64,000 nucleotides of DNA, taken from NCBI GenBank assembly GCA_016714365.1, contig JADJNH010000005.1:186001-250000 (forward strand), in the 5' to 3' direction. This document shows positions 1 to 7,347 of the stretch, piece by piece. This DNA is from Candidatus Vicinibacter affinis (GTDB lineage Bacteria > Bacteroidota > Bacteroidia > Chitinophagales > Saprospiraceae). How positions within the stretch are numbered: position 1 is the first letter of the stretch; the number at the start of each line of letters is the position of its first letter. The translations under genes and the position numbers were made by a program. The notes beneath the pieces are model-generated. The model did not search any database, was not told where the DNA came from, and saw only the letters and a list, made by a program, of their open reading frames with translations.

Positions 1-268
1 CCTTTTTTTGACATTCTGCAATGGCATGAATCGCAAGTGTTGTTTTCCCTGAACTTTCAGGACCATAGATCTCTATTACCCTTCCCCTTGGAAATCCACC
101 AACTCCCAGACACATGTCTAAGCTAATTGAACCTGTAGAAATACTGTCAACCTCATCTAAAACTGGCTTATCTCCCAACTTCATGATGGATCCTTTTCCA
201 TATGTTTTCTCTAATCTGTCTACTGTTAATTGTAGGGCTTTTAATTTTTCTTCGCGTTCTTTTGACAT
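1..268 (-). CDS. recA: Recombinase RecA, 5' part (cut by window edge)
   Basis: This is the N-terminal 89 codons of RecA, the ATP-dependent DNA strand-exchange protein of homologous recombination and SOS induction. Reading the minus strand from the ATG at 268, the protein begins MSKEREEKLKALQ, then shows the conserved KTYGKGSIMKLG stretch, the GSISLD segment and the Walker A motif GPESSGKTT at about residues 69-77. The rest lies beyond base 1. I chose the ATG at 268 because the N-terminal helix matches the family and no longer in-frame start is needed. A -7-like box, TACTTTTG on the minus strand (bases 291-298), lies about 23 bases upstream and is the probable promoter. It is divergent from hutH. 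Confidence 0.97.
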   Translation of the reverse strand, partial: MSKEREEKLKALQLTVDRLEKTYGKGSIMKLGDKPVLDEVDSISTGSISLDMCLGVGGFPRGRVIEIYGPESSGKTTLAIHAIAECQKK

Positions 269-290
269 ATATTAGTTATTTTAATAAGTG

Positions 291-298
291 CAAAAGTA
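291..298 (-). promoter_or_regulatory. Putative recA promoter -7 box
   Basis: The minus strand reads TACTTTTG, an exact match to the Bacteroidetes sigma-ABfr -7 consensus TAnnTTTG. It sits 22 bases before the recA ATG. I saw no convincing -33 element. No LexA-type operator is obvious. Confidence 0.5.
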
Positions 299-377
299 AT
301 ATGAAAAAGCATTATCCATTAAAAAAGATTAATTTAAGTCCGTTTCGATTATTCTCAATTAAAAGTTTCCGTATCTG

Positions 378-385
378 TATTTTTG
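378..385 (+). promoter_or_regulatory. Putative hutH promoter -7 box, four bases from ATG
   Basis: TATTTTTG matches TAnnTTTG and ends only four bases before the hutH ATG at 390. If it is used, transcription would start at or next to the ATG, giving a leaderless or near-leaderless mRNA. The same arrangement occurs before cysS and the 56996 gene. Confidence 0.45.
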
Positions 386-389
386 TGCC

Positions 390-1877
390 ATGAATGCAAA
401 TATTGTTATTGAGAACAGGGATCTAAGCCTGGAAGACATTATAAGTATTTGGAAAAGTAAAAAACCCATTAACCTAGCTGATGTTCTCTGGCAAAATGTC
501 AGTGAAAGTCGCGCTGTATTAGAAAAATTATTAAGCACTGGGGGGCATTCAATATACGGAATAAATACAGGTTTTGGGTCCTTGTGCAATACTGTAATAC
601 CTGAATTTGAACTTGATCAGCTTCAATATAATTTGGTTAGATCTCACGCATGTGGTACAGGAAATTATATCTCCAAAGAAAGCTCTAGGCTGGTCCTTTT
701 GTTGAAAATTATTTCACTCTCAAAAGGAAATTCATGTATTAGGTCGGAAACCTTACAATTCCTGATCAAACTTTATAATGAAGACATCATTCCCGCAATA
801 CCGGAAATGGGATCTCTCGGTGCTTCCGGTGATCTTGCCCCATTAGCCCATTTAAGTCTTCCAATTCTTGGAGAAGGGTCGGTGTGGAAAAATAATTCTA
901 TCATTTCAACGACAGATTTTGTAAAAAATGGATTTCTAGAAACTCCAGGTTTAAAAGCAAAAGAAGGCTTGGCATTACTGAATGGTACTCAATATTCACT
1001 TGCACTAATGATCGATGCATGTAATCAAAGCATTGAACTCATCAAACAAGCGAATTATGTAGCTTCCCTTTCAATGGAAGCATATGACGTAAGTTTGGAT
1101 TTTCTCAATCCCGAAATTCATGAATTAAGAAAACAAACAGGGCAAATTCAAATTGCAAAAAACTTGCTAAATATTCTCTCGGGTACCTTTTTAGATAAAA
1201 GGGCTAAAAATGCTGTACAAGATCCTTATAGTTTTAGGTGTATTCCTCAAGTACATGGTGCAACTTTAGATACCATAAATTTTGTAATTGACATTATTCA
1301 AAAAGAAATTAATGCTGTAACTGACAATCCGGTTTTGCTTTCAGATAGTACTATAAAATCTGGTGGAAATTTCCACGCTCAGCCTCTTGCCTTGTGTGCA
1401 GATTTTCTATCTATTGCAATGGCAGAGATTGGCAGTATTTCAGAAAGAAGGCTTTACAAACTCATTGATGGCAATCGAGAATTACCTGAATTTCTAACCG
1501 AAAATCCAGGTCTTAATTCTGGATTTATGATCGTGCAATATTCTGCCGCAGCACTCGTAAGTATCAATAAGCAATATGCAACTCCTTCATCTGTAGATTC
1601 AATTGTCACAAGTAAAGGACAAGAGGATCATGTAAGCATGGCTGCAAATGCTGGAATTAAGTGTCTCAAAATTATTTCGCATATCAGACAAATTCTTACG
1701 ATGGAATGGATGACAGCCACTCGCGCGTGGAATTTTAGAAATAAATGGGAACTTGGACCTGAACTTAAACAAATTGTGGAAGAATATCGAACAATAATTC
1801 CATATAAAAAAGATGATCATATTCCCTCAGATGATTATAAGCCTACGTTAGATTTCTTAAGCAATAAAATTAAATGA
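390..1877 (+). CDS. hutH: Histidine ammonia-lyase
   Basis: This enzyme deaminates L-histidine to urocanate, the first step of histidine catabolism. The 495-residue length is typical. The Ala-Ser-Gly triad that cyclises into the MIO cofactor is at 145-147 in GSLGASGDLAPL. Residues equivalent to the bacterial HAL active site are visible at near-canonical positions: Y56 in YGINTGFG, S85-H86 in RSHACG, N198, Q277/Y280/R283 in the QDPYSFR segment, F328 and E412 in QEDHVSM. The SH pair and the glutamate argue for histidine rather than tyrosine or phenylalanine as substrate. No hutU, hutI or hutG is in the window. Its TGA overlaps the ATG of the next gene by four bases, so the two are probably co-translated. 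Confidence 0.93.
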   Translation: MNANIVIENRDLSLEDIISIWKSKKPINLADVLWQNVSESRAVLEKLLSTGGHSIYGINTGFGSLCNTVIPEFELDQLQYNLVRSHACGTGNYISKESSRLVLLLKIISLSKGNSCIRSETLQFLIKLYNEDIIPAIPEMGSLGASGDLAPLAHLSLPILGEGSVWKNNSIISTTDFVKNGFLETPGLKAKEGLALLNGTQYSLALMIDACNQSIELIKQANYVASLSMEAYDVSLDFLNPEIHELRKQTGQIQIAKNLLNILSGTFLDKRAKNAVQDPYSFRCIPQVHGATLDTINFVIDIIQKEINAVTDNPVLLSDSTIKSGGNFHAQPLALCADFLSIAMAEIGSISERRLYKLIDGNRELPEFLTENPGLNSGFMIVQYSAAALVSINKQYATPSSVDSIVTSKGQEDHVSMAANAGIKCLKIISHIRQILTMEWMTATRAWNFRNKWELGPELKQIVEEYRTIIPYKKDDHIPSDDYKPTLDFLSNKIK

Positions 1878-2998
1878 AATTAACTCAGGTTATACTTTTT
1901 TCCTTAGTAGGTATAATATTTTGTTTTGGCCAACAAAAAAATCCAATCGGATATCAGATTGGTTTCCAAACTTCAAAATTAGTTGCACACAATAGTAGAT
2001 TCGCATTCGTACCAAAGGGTATTGGGCTTTTTATTGATGGCAGTATTTATTTTCAAACAACAGGAAGAAAAAATTGGGAAAAGATATACCACTTTCCAAG
2101 ATATGGTCTGCAATTTAAATACTTGCACCTGGGTCAACCAAAAGAATTATTAGGTGAAGCAATAAGCTTTTATCCATTCTTTGATTTTCCGTTTGGCCAA
2201 AAGCAAAAGTCCAGTTTTAGTTTTTTAATTGGCTGTGGATTAGCTTATGTCAGCAAACCTTATGATATTAAGCTAAATCCATTTCAAAATGCCATAGGAT
2301 CATATTGGAATAATTTGACAACACTGCAAATTAGATGGAATTTTCTCCACAATAAAATTAATGGCTTCTATACAGTACTGGCAATCCACCACATCTCAAA
2401 CGGAGCTTATAAATATCCCAATCTTGGATTAAACTATTTTAGTATTGGAGCTGGTTTTAACAATCTTCCCCAAATTAGAAAAAGCAATGATTTGTTGGAC
2501 ACCTTACCCCATACAAGATGGTCCTTCTCCGTAATTAGTGGTGGAGCAATTAAAGAGGCTAAAATCCCGGGTGGCCCAAAATACCCCATTCAAATGCTAG
2601 GAGTAGATGTAGGTTATGAATATAAGCCGTTTAAATCTATTCGATTTGGAGCAGAATATGAACACCATAAGTTGTCATCCTATTTTGCTTCACATACAGA
2701 AATTAAACCGAGTATCAGTTCTGCTTGGGTAGAAGGTTTACGACTACAAATTTATGGATCTCATGAATGGCTGGTAGGTCCGGCCTCCATTGAATTTAGA
2801 ATGGGTTATCAAATATTAAATAGTACTTTGCTTGGAGGTTATCCTGTATTCAATAAACTTATATTCCAATACCAAATAAAACTACCTAAGGCGTCTCCAT
2901 TTTTTTTAACAACTGGGGTTGCTCTAAAAACGCATTATGGAGTTGCAGAATACATTGCTCTTCTTGCAGGTATCCGTTGGCAAAAAACTTATCATTGA
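1874..2998 (+). CDS. PagL-like lipid A deacylase / acyloxyacyl hydrolase, outer membrane
   Basis: This looks like an outer-membrane beta-barrel of the PagL (lipid A 3-O-deacylase) family, which trims acyl chains from lipid A. A signal peptide covers about residues 1-19, ending near CFGQ. The family signature is at 172-187, HHISNG followed by YPNLGLN, aligning with the His-x-Ser of the PagL active site (H173, S175). At the place of the PagL catalytic glutamate there is Asn187, so the triad is not complete in the classical form. With 374 residues it is about twice the size of Pseudomonas PagL, with a second barrel-like half of alternating aromatic strands after residue 210. It starts inside the hutH stop codon (ATGA overlap). 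The family call is fairly secure, activity less so. Confidence 0.75.
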   Translation: MKLTQVILFSLVGIIFCFGQQKNPIGYQIGFQTSKLVAHNSRFAFVPKGIGLFIDGSIYFQTTGRKNWEKIYHFPRYGLQFKYLHLGQPKELLGEAISFYPFFDFPFGQKQKSSFSFLIGCGLAYVSKPYDIKLNPFQNAIGSYWNNLTTLQIRWNFLHNKINGFYTVLAIHHISNGAYKYPNLGLNYFSIGAGFNNLPQIRKSNDLLDTLPHTRWSFSVISGGAIKEAKIPGGPKYPIQMLGVDVGYEYKPFKSIRFGAEYEHHKLSSYFASHTEIKPSISSAWVEGLRLQIYGSHEWLVGPASIEFRMGYQILNSTLLGGYPVFNKLIFQYQIKLPKASPFFLTTGVALKTHYGVAEYIALLAGIRWQKTYH

Positions 2999-3150
2999 TC
3001 CTTTAAAAAAATTCTTATTCCTAATACCGTTGAATCAAGAGGATGTAATTTCACGAAAATAACAAATGTCAACAGGAAGTCCTATACTGGTAAAAGCCCT
3101 TTAAATACTTAATAATTTCACTCATCATATTCTTACCTTATTAGGTCTCG

Positions 3151-3882
3151 CTATTCATTTAAATTCCAATCATATTCGAGATATGAAATTTTTGCTTTGT
3201 CAGAAAATGCAACAGGCGAATATTTCTTAAGGAAAGCTCTAACTCCTCCAACTTCCTTAAAATCAGATCTGTACCATTTGAAAATCATAGAAATCTTTAA
3301 TTTGTCTATTCCTACATCATTCCGGAAGGAGTCAGAAAGAAATTTTCTGCATTGCAAATCTAATTGCGCATCTAATTGATCTTCCGAAAAAGCTTCGTTC
3401 AGCAATATTGGGCAGGACCTTGAGGCACATACTAAAGCCATATGTATGCGGGGATCACTAAAATGTTTCCTCAGCTTTGTATGCTCTATGTTATTCAAGT
3501 CAAGTTTTTCATGATTAATAGTAATAAATTTTATATCCCAACTTGAATTTACAAATGGAAATTTACCACCAATTTCTTTAATACTTTTAACAGGGTAATT
3601 TTGAATTACCAACTTAATCGTGTATGCATTATAAGCATTAATCCAATAGGCCAAAGTGCGTTTTGAGGACCATGTCTGTATTGGTCCATTTTCCGACAAA
3701 TAATTAAGATACTTATTAAGTTCAAAACTATCTTTTATGAATCCCTTATAATCCACATGACCGTTATTGGATACATGTTTTCTCAGTAGCTCTGTCCAGA
3801 TTTGATGGTCAGCTTGACTAAAGGAGTAAGTTTGAACTAAAGTCAAAAAGATAATTAAAAAATACTTATTCATTCTATTCAT
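3151..3882 (-). CDS. Secreted DUF547 family protein
   Basis: A protein of about 243 residues with an N-terminal signal peptide (MNKYFLIIFLTLVQTYSFSQ) and a DUF547 domain covering most of the remainder. Recognisable family landmarks are the segment RTLAYWINAYNAYTIKLV, the GGKFPFVNSSWDIKF stretch and ALVCASRSCPIL, which carries the conserved Cys pair. The domain is common in secreted proteins of Bacteroidetes and Proteobacteria and has no established biochemical activity. I take the start at the ATG at 3882; the longer frame opens with TTG, and an ATG at 3873 is also possible and would give a tighter signal peptide. It is monocistronic and convergent with the 1874-2998 gene. Confidence 0.85.
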   Translation of the reverse strand: MNRMNKYFLIIFLTLVQTYSFSQADHQIWTELLRKHVSNNGHVDYKGFIKDSFELNKYLNYLSENGPIQTWSSKRTLAYWINAYNAYTIKLVIQNYPVKSIKEIGGKFPFVNSSWDIKFITINHEKLDLNNIEHTKLRKHFSDPRIHMALVCASRSCPILLNEAFSEDQLDAQLDLQCRKFLSDSFRNDVGIDKLKISMIFKWYRSDFKEVGGVRAFLKKYSPVAFSDKAKISYLEYDWNLNE

Positions 3883-4544
3883 AATCAAAATATAACTACA
3901 TAATAAACTTAAATAATAACATACCAGTACATTTTACCTTTAAACATAAAATGGACAGTTAATAAGAGATAAAATGTCTTAACATCATCCACATTCCTCC
4001 AATAAATTTACTCCAACATAAAACAAATATTACAAGATTTGTTCAAAAGATCTTCAATTATATCAAATTTAATTTGCCTTGTTCTTTTGAATAAAGCTAT
4101 GTAATAAGTAAGCTTATTAATCCGAAAGATCCAGACATAAATCTCATCACATAAATCAAATTTATTAATTCATTCCCTTTTGAAATGTTTAATAATTTCA
4201 TGCATTTTACGTTCTGATTTACAGTTTAAAATATTGAAATATAAGATTCATATACTATTCTTAAGACATATTAGAAGCATGAATTTCTGTGGCAATATTT
4301 TAAAATTAACACCTAGACTAAATTTACCTCCCAATCTGAATTGAAAATATAAGGTATACAAAAGTGAATATATTACTAAGGAAGGGATATATGAAAAATA
4401 TACTTTAGTCGTTACCTTCTATTCAAAACGCTTTTGACTAAAATAATTTCGAAATCCATACTATATATTGTTAAAATAATCCTAGAATTCAACTAAGATA
4501 ATATCTTTGCCATACTTAAACATAAATCTTAAAAATCATTTTAA
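3883..4544. other. Long AT-rich intergenic spacer
   Basis: About 660 bases between two divergent genes, much more AT-rich than its surroundings, with stop codons in all frames and no ORF I can support. I see a small inverted repeat (AATAAG/CTTATT, 4103-4118) and, near its right end, a -7-like box. I found no RNA gene signature and no recognisable remnant of arsM or a regulator. Confidence 0.6.
4502..4509 (+). promoter_or_regulatory. Putative promoter -7 box of the arsenosugar-type cluster
   Basis: TATCTTTG matches the Bacteroidetes -7 consensus TAnnTTTG and lies 35 bases before the ATG at 4545. No good TTTG -33 box stands at 17-23 bases upstream, so the assignment rests on the -7 element and on its position before a likely three-gene operon. 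Confidence 0.45.
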
Positions 4545-4877
4545 ATGAAAACTTATTATAATCCGGAGGATCTTAAAAAATTTGGTCAAATAAGTGAATT
4601 TGAACCCAAGCTTGCAAAAATGTTTTTTGACTATTATGGGGAAGTTTTTAAAGAAGGTGCACTTACAAGTAGAGAAAAGAGTCTGATTGCTCTTGCGGTT
4701 GCACACGCAATACAATGTCCTTATTGTATTGATGCCTATAGTGTAGATACCTTAGAAAAAGGTTGTGATGAAGCTCAAATTATGGAAGCCGTACATGTTG
4801 CAGCTGCCATCCGTGGAGGGGCTTCACTTGTACATGGTGTGCAAATGATGAATAAGGTAAAGGAAATATCCATGTAG
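4545..4877 (+). CDS. AhpD-like (carboxymuconolactone decarboxylase fold) protein of the arsenosugar cluster
   Basis: A 110-residue all-helical AhpD/CMD-family protein. The redox CxxC motif is C58-P-Y-C61, preceded by the family AHAIQ segment and followed by EAVHVAAAIRGGASLVHG. This matches the peroxidase-like protein that accompanies ArsS-type radical SAM genes; some family members carry selenocysteine, here both positions are ordinary cysteine. It is followed four bases later by the ArsS-like gene, so they form an operon. Its own reaction is not established; a thiol-redox or peroxidase role supporting the radical SAM enzyme is inference. Confidence 0.8.
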   Translation: MKTYYNPEDLKKFGQISEFEPKLAKMFFDYYGEVFKEGALTSREKSLIALAVAHAIQCPYCIDAYSVDTLEKGCDEAQIMEAVHVAAAIRGGASLVHGVQMMNKVKEISM

Positions 4878-4881
4878 TATT

Positions 4882-5943
4882 ATGCAGAGTCAAACTAAAT
4901 CCTTACAAGGACGCAAAAGTCAATTGGCCGATGTTTTCCACCAGCTAGAAGTTATTTCTCATATTCCGGATACTGAATTTAGTCATAAATTATTTTCGAA
5001 TAAGTTGAAAGAAAGTGGTCTTTTTCCACTAAAGCCTAAACAATTGGAAATATTCCAGATAAATGTTGGCAAAATGTGTAATCAGGTATGTAAACATTGT
5101 CATGTGGATGCCGGACCTGACCGTAAAGAGATTATGACTAAAGAAACAATGCATTTGTGTTTGGAAGCAATTAAAAATTCAAATGCACTTACAATAGACT
5201 TGACGGGTGGAGCTCCTGAAATGAATCCCAACTTTAAATGGTTTGTAGAGGAAATAAATAAATTAAATGTTCAAAAAATTATAGTTCGTTCAAATCTGAC
5301 TATAATAGTTTCGAATAAAAAGTACAATGACTTACCATCGTTTTTTAAATCAAACAATATTGAAGTTGTTTCTTCTCTCCCATATTTCAATGCAATCAGA
5401 ACAGATGCACAAAGAGGGGATGGAGTCTTTCAAAAATCCATAGATGCTTTACATCTGCTAAATGCTGTGGGTTATGGAATTCAAGACTCAGGATTAATAC
5501 TAAATTTAGTATACAATCCAAGTGGTGCATTTCTACCACCTGAACAATCAACTCTTGAAACAGAATACAAAAAGAAATTAAAATCACTTTATAACATTTG
5601 TTTCAATGAACTTTACACTATCACAAATCTTCCAATCAGTAGATTTTTAGAATATCTCCTTGAAAGTGGAAATTATGATAATTACATGGAAAAATTAATT
5701 TCTGCATACAATCCTTTGGCTGCCTCAAATGTAATGTGTAGAAATACAATCAGTGTTGGATGGAATGGATACTTGTACGATTGTGATTTTAACCAAATGC
5801 TGGAATTAAAGGTATCAAGTAAAAACAAACACCTGAAAGAATTTAATGTGAATGAACTTTCCCAAAGAGATATTGTAATTAATCAACATTGTTTTGGGTG
5901 TACGGCAGGATCAGGTTCAAGTTGTGGAGGTGCTACCATATAG
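4882..5943 (+). CDS. arsS: ArsS-like radical SAM protein (arsenosugar biosynthesis), DUF3641
   Basis: A 353-residue radical SAM enzyme. The [4Fe-4S]/SAM motif C66-x3-C70-x2-C73 is in GKMCNQVCKHCHVDAGPD, followed by the LTGGAPE glycine-rich strand. A Cys-rich C-terminal domain (DUF3641) holds MCRN, YDCDFNQ and the terminal C337-FG-C340 with SSCGG, whose family relatives often carry selenocysteine. ArsS is known to couple an adenosyl radical to dimethylarsenite on the route to arsenosugars and is usually adjacent to arsM. Here the partners are the AhpD-like gene upstream and a glycosyltransferase downstream; arsM is not in the window. The family call is strong, the arsenic substrate is inferred from the family. 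Confidence 0.85.
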   Translation: MQSQTKSLQGRKSQLADVFHQLEVISHIPDTEFSHKLFSNKLKESGLFPLKPKQLEIFQINVGKMCNQVCKHCHVDAGPDRKEIMTKETMHLCLEAIKNSNALTIDLTGGAPEMNPNFKWFVEEINKLNVQKIIVRSNLTIIVSNKKYNDLPSFFKSNNIEVVSSLPYFNAIRTDAQRGDGVFQKSIDALHLLNAVGYGIQDSGLILNLVYNPSGAFLPPEQSTLETEYKKKLKSLYNICFNELYTITNLPISRFLEYLLESGNYDNYMEKLISAYNPLAASNVMCRNTISVGWNGYLYDCDFNQMLELKVSSKNKHLKEFNVNELSQRDIVINQHCFGCTAGSGSSCGGATI

Positions 5944-5972
5944 CTATATAAAAAGTTCAGTCAACCGGTTAA

Positions 5973-6665
5973 ATGCTCCTAAGTATCATTATACCAACTC
6001 TTAATGAAGAAAAGTATCTTGGAAATCTTTTGCAGTTTCTAAGAAAACAAACAGATCCACTAAATACGGAAATAATTGTCATCGACGGTGGGAGCTCAGA
6101 TCATACTATACAGATTGCACATAAATATGAAGTTGAGATTTTAAATACTCCGGTTTCTTGTAGAGCGGTCCAAATGAATATGGGAGGTAAAAATGCTAAG
6201 GGTAAAATTTTATACTTTGTACATGCAGATGTTTTACCACCCGAAAGATTTTCCCAAGACATAATTACTGCTTTTGCTGCAGGTAAGAAAATTGGTATGT
6301 ATCGTCAGAAATTTGATGGCGGACCGATTATTTTAAAAGTAAACTCATACTTTACGAGATTTAATTGGCTTTGGTGTAGGGGAGGAGACCAAACATTATT
6401 CGTATGTAAAAAGCTTTTTGATTCCCTTAAAGGTTTTGATGAATCATTTGTTATTATGGAGGAATATGATTTTATTAGAAGAGCAATCAAAAAAGAAAAA
6501 TTACATATTTTTGACAAATACACAACAGTATCCACTAGAAAATACAATACGAATAGCTATTTAAAAGTCCTCCTTGCCAATCGAAAGGCGTTTTCCTTAT
6601 ATCTATCAGGTTCTGATCCCAAGGTTATTAAAAAGACATATCTATCAATGCTTAATCCTTATTGA
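5973..6665 (+). CDS. Radical SAM/selenodomain-associated family 2 glycosyltransferase
   Basis: A 230-residue GT2-fold transferase. The N-terminus LLSIIIPTLNEEKYLG and the IVIDGGSSDHT nucleotide-binding segment lead to the acceptor-side metal motif in FVHADVLPP (HAD in place of DxD). The later segments RGGDQTLFV and GFDESFVIMEEYDF complete the fold. The close fit is to the transferase subfamily recurrently encoded beside ArsS-type radical SAM genes, which agrees with its place 29 bases downstream of arsS. It would attach a sugar to an arsenic-containing intermediate or lipid; this is inference. Its 3' end overlaps the convergent 6652-7332 gene by 14 bases. There is no transmembrane anchor. Confidence 0.8.
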   Translation: MLLSIIIPTLNEEKYLGNLLQFLRKQTDPLNTEIIVIDGGSSDHTIQIAHKYEVEILNTPVSCRAVQMNMGGKNAKGKILYFVHADVLPPERFSQDIITAFAAGKKIGMYRQKFDGGPIILKVNSYFTRFNWLWCRGGDQTLFVCKKLFDSLKGFDESFVIMEEYDFIRRAIKKEKLHIFDKYTTVSTRKYNTNSYLKVLLANRKAFSLYLSGSDPKVIKKTYLSMLNPY

Positions 6666-7332
6666 TAATTACTTTTTCAGCTATGAACATCGAATTGGTA
6701 CTAAGCTTAAGTAACTTTCTGTTTGGAAATATTTTAGAAAATATTAAATCAAATTGTACATTTAAATCTACATTCTGTAGGCTTTCTGCAAGTCGATTAT
6801 AAATAAGAATTCCATTTGCTGATAAATTTTTGTCCAACAATTTTAGAAAATCAATTGTTGAAAATTGAGCTGGAATTTTTGCATCACTAAAAATATCCAT
6901 ACAAATTAAATCAAATTTATCGTTTGATTTTAAAAGATAATCGTATCCATCATCTTGAAAAATATTGATTTGACTTTTAATTTTTTCTTGTGTGAATTCT
7001 TTATAAAGTTCAATCACAACTGAATCCAATTCCACACAGGTAAAATTAAGCCGTAGTTTAAATTGATTCTCTAAAATATATGGAATGCTTCCCAACCCAA
7101 GACCCAAAACCAAAACACGATCTGTTACTCTGTGAGCAATGTTAACAAAGTTAAAAGCTTCTACAAAATTTAAATATTTATCCTCATAAGAATAAATTGC
7201 ATGTCCTGTTACCAATTTTAGTCTCCCTGATGAAAGATATACCTTCATTTCAGGATTTAGGACAGATCCCTTTTCTTTGATAAGAACATCCTGAAAAAAA
7301 CTAAGAACTTTTAAATAGAATGGAATTTTCAA
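6652..7332 (-). CDS. Spermidine synthase-like SAM-dependent methyltransferase-fold protein
   Basis: A 226-residue Rossmann-fold protein of the spermidine/spermine synthase superfamily. The SAM-type nucleotide motif is VLGLGLGSIPYIL (about 74-86), the acidic ribose contact is VELDSVV, and FDLICMDIFSDAKIP fits the catalytic loop. The N-terminal tetramerisation region of true spermidine synthases is shortened, so it may act on another polyamine-like or unrelated substrate. The start appears to be TTG at 7332: there is a stop upstream in frame and the first ATG comes after about 30 conserved residues. It follows metG by 15 bases on the same strand, probably as one transcript. It overlaps the convergent glycosyltransferase. 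Confidence 0.7.
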   Translation of the reverse strand: MKIPFYLKVLSFFQDVLIKEKGSVLNPEMKVYLSSGRLKLVTGHAIYSYEDKYLNFVEAFNFVNIAHRVTDRVLVLGLGLGSIPYILENQFKLRLNFTCVELDSVVIELYKEFTQEKIKSQINIFQDDGYDYLLKSNDKFDLICMDIFSDAKIPAQFSTIDFLKLLDKNLSANGILIYNRLAESLQNVDLNVQFDLIFSKIFPNRKLLKLSTNSMFIAEKVIINKD

Positions 7333-7347
7333 AATTAAACAATACAG

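Noticed and set aside
390..1877. Tyrosine ammonia-lyase of a flexirubin-type pigment locus
   Set aside because: The SH pair and the QEDHVSM glutamate fit histidine ammonia-lyase, and no aryl polyene or flexirubin genes surround it.
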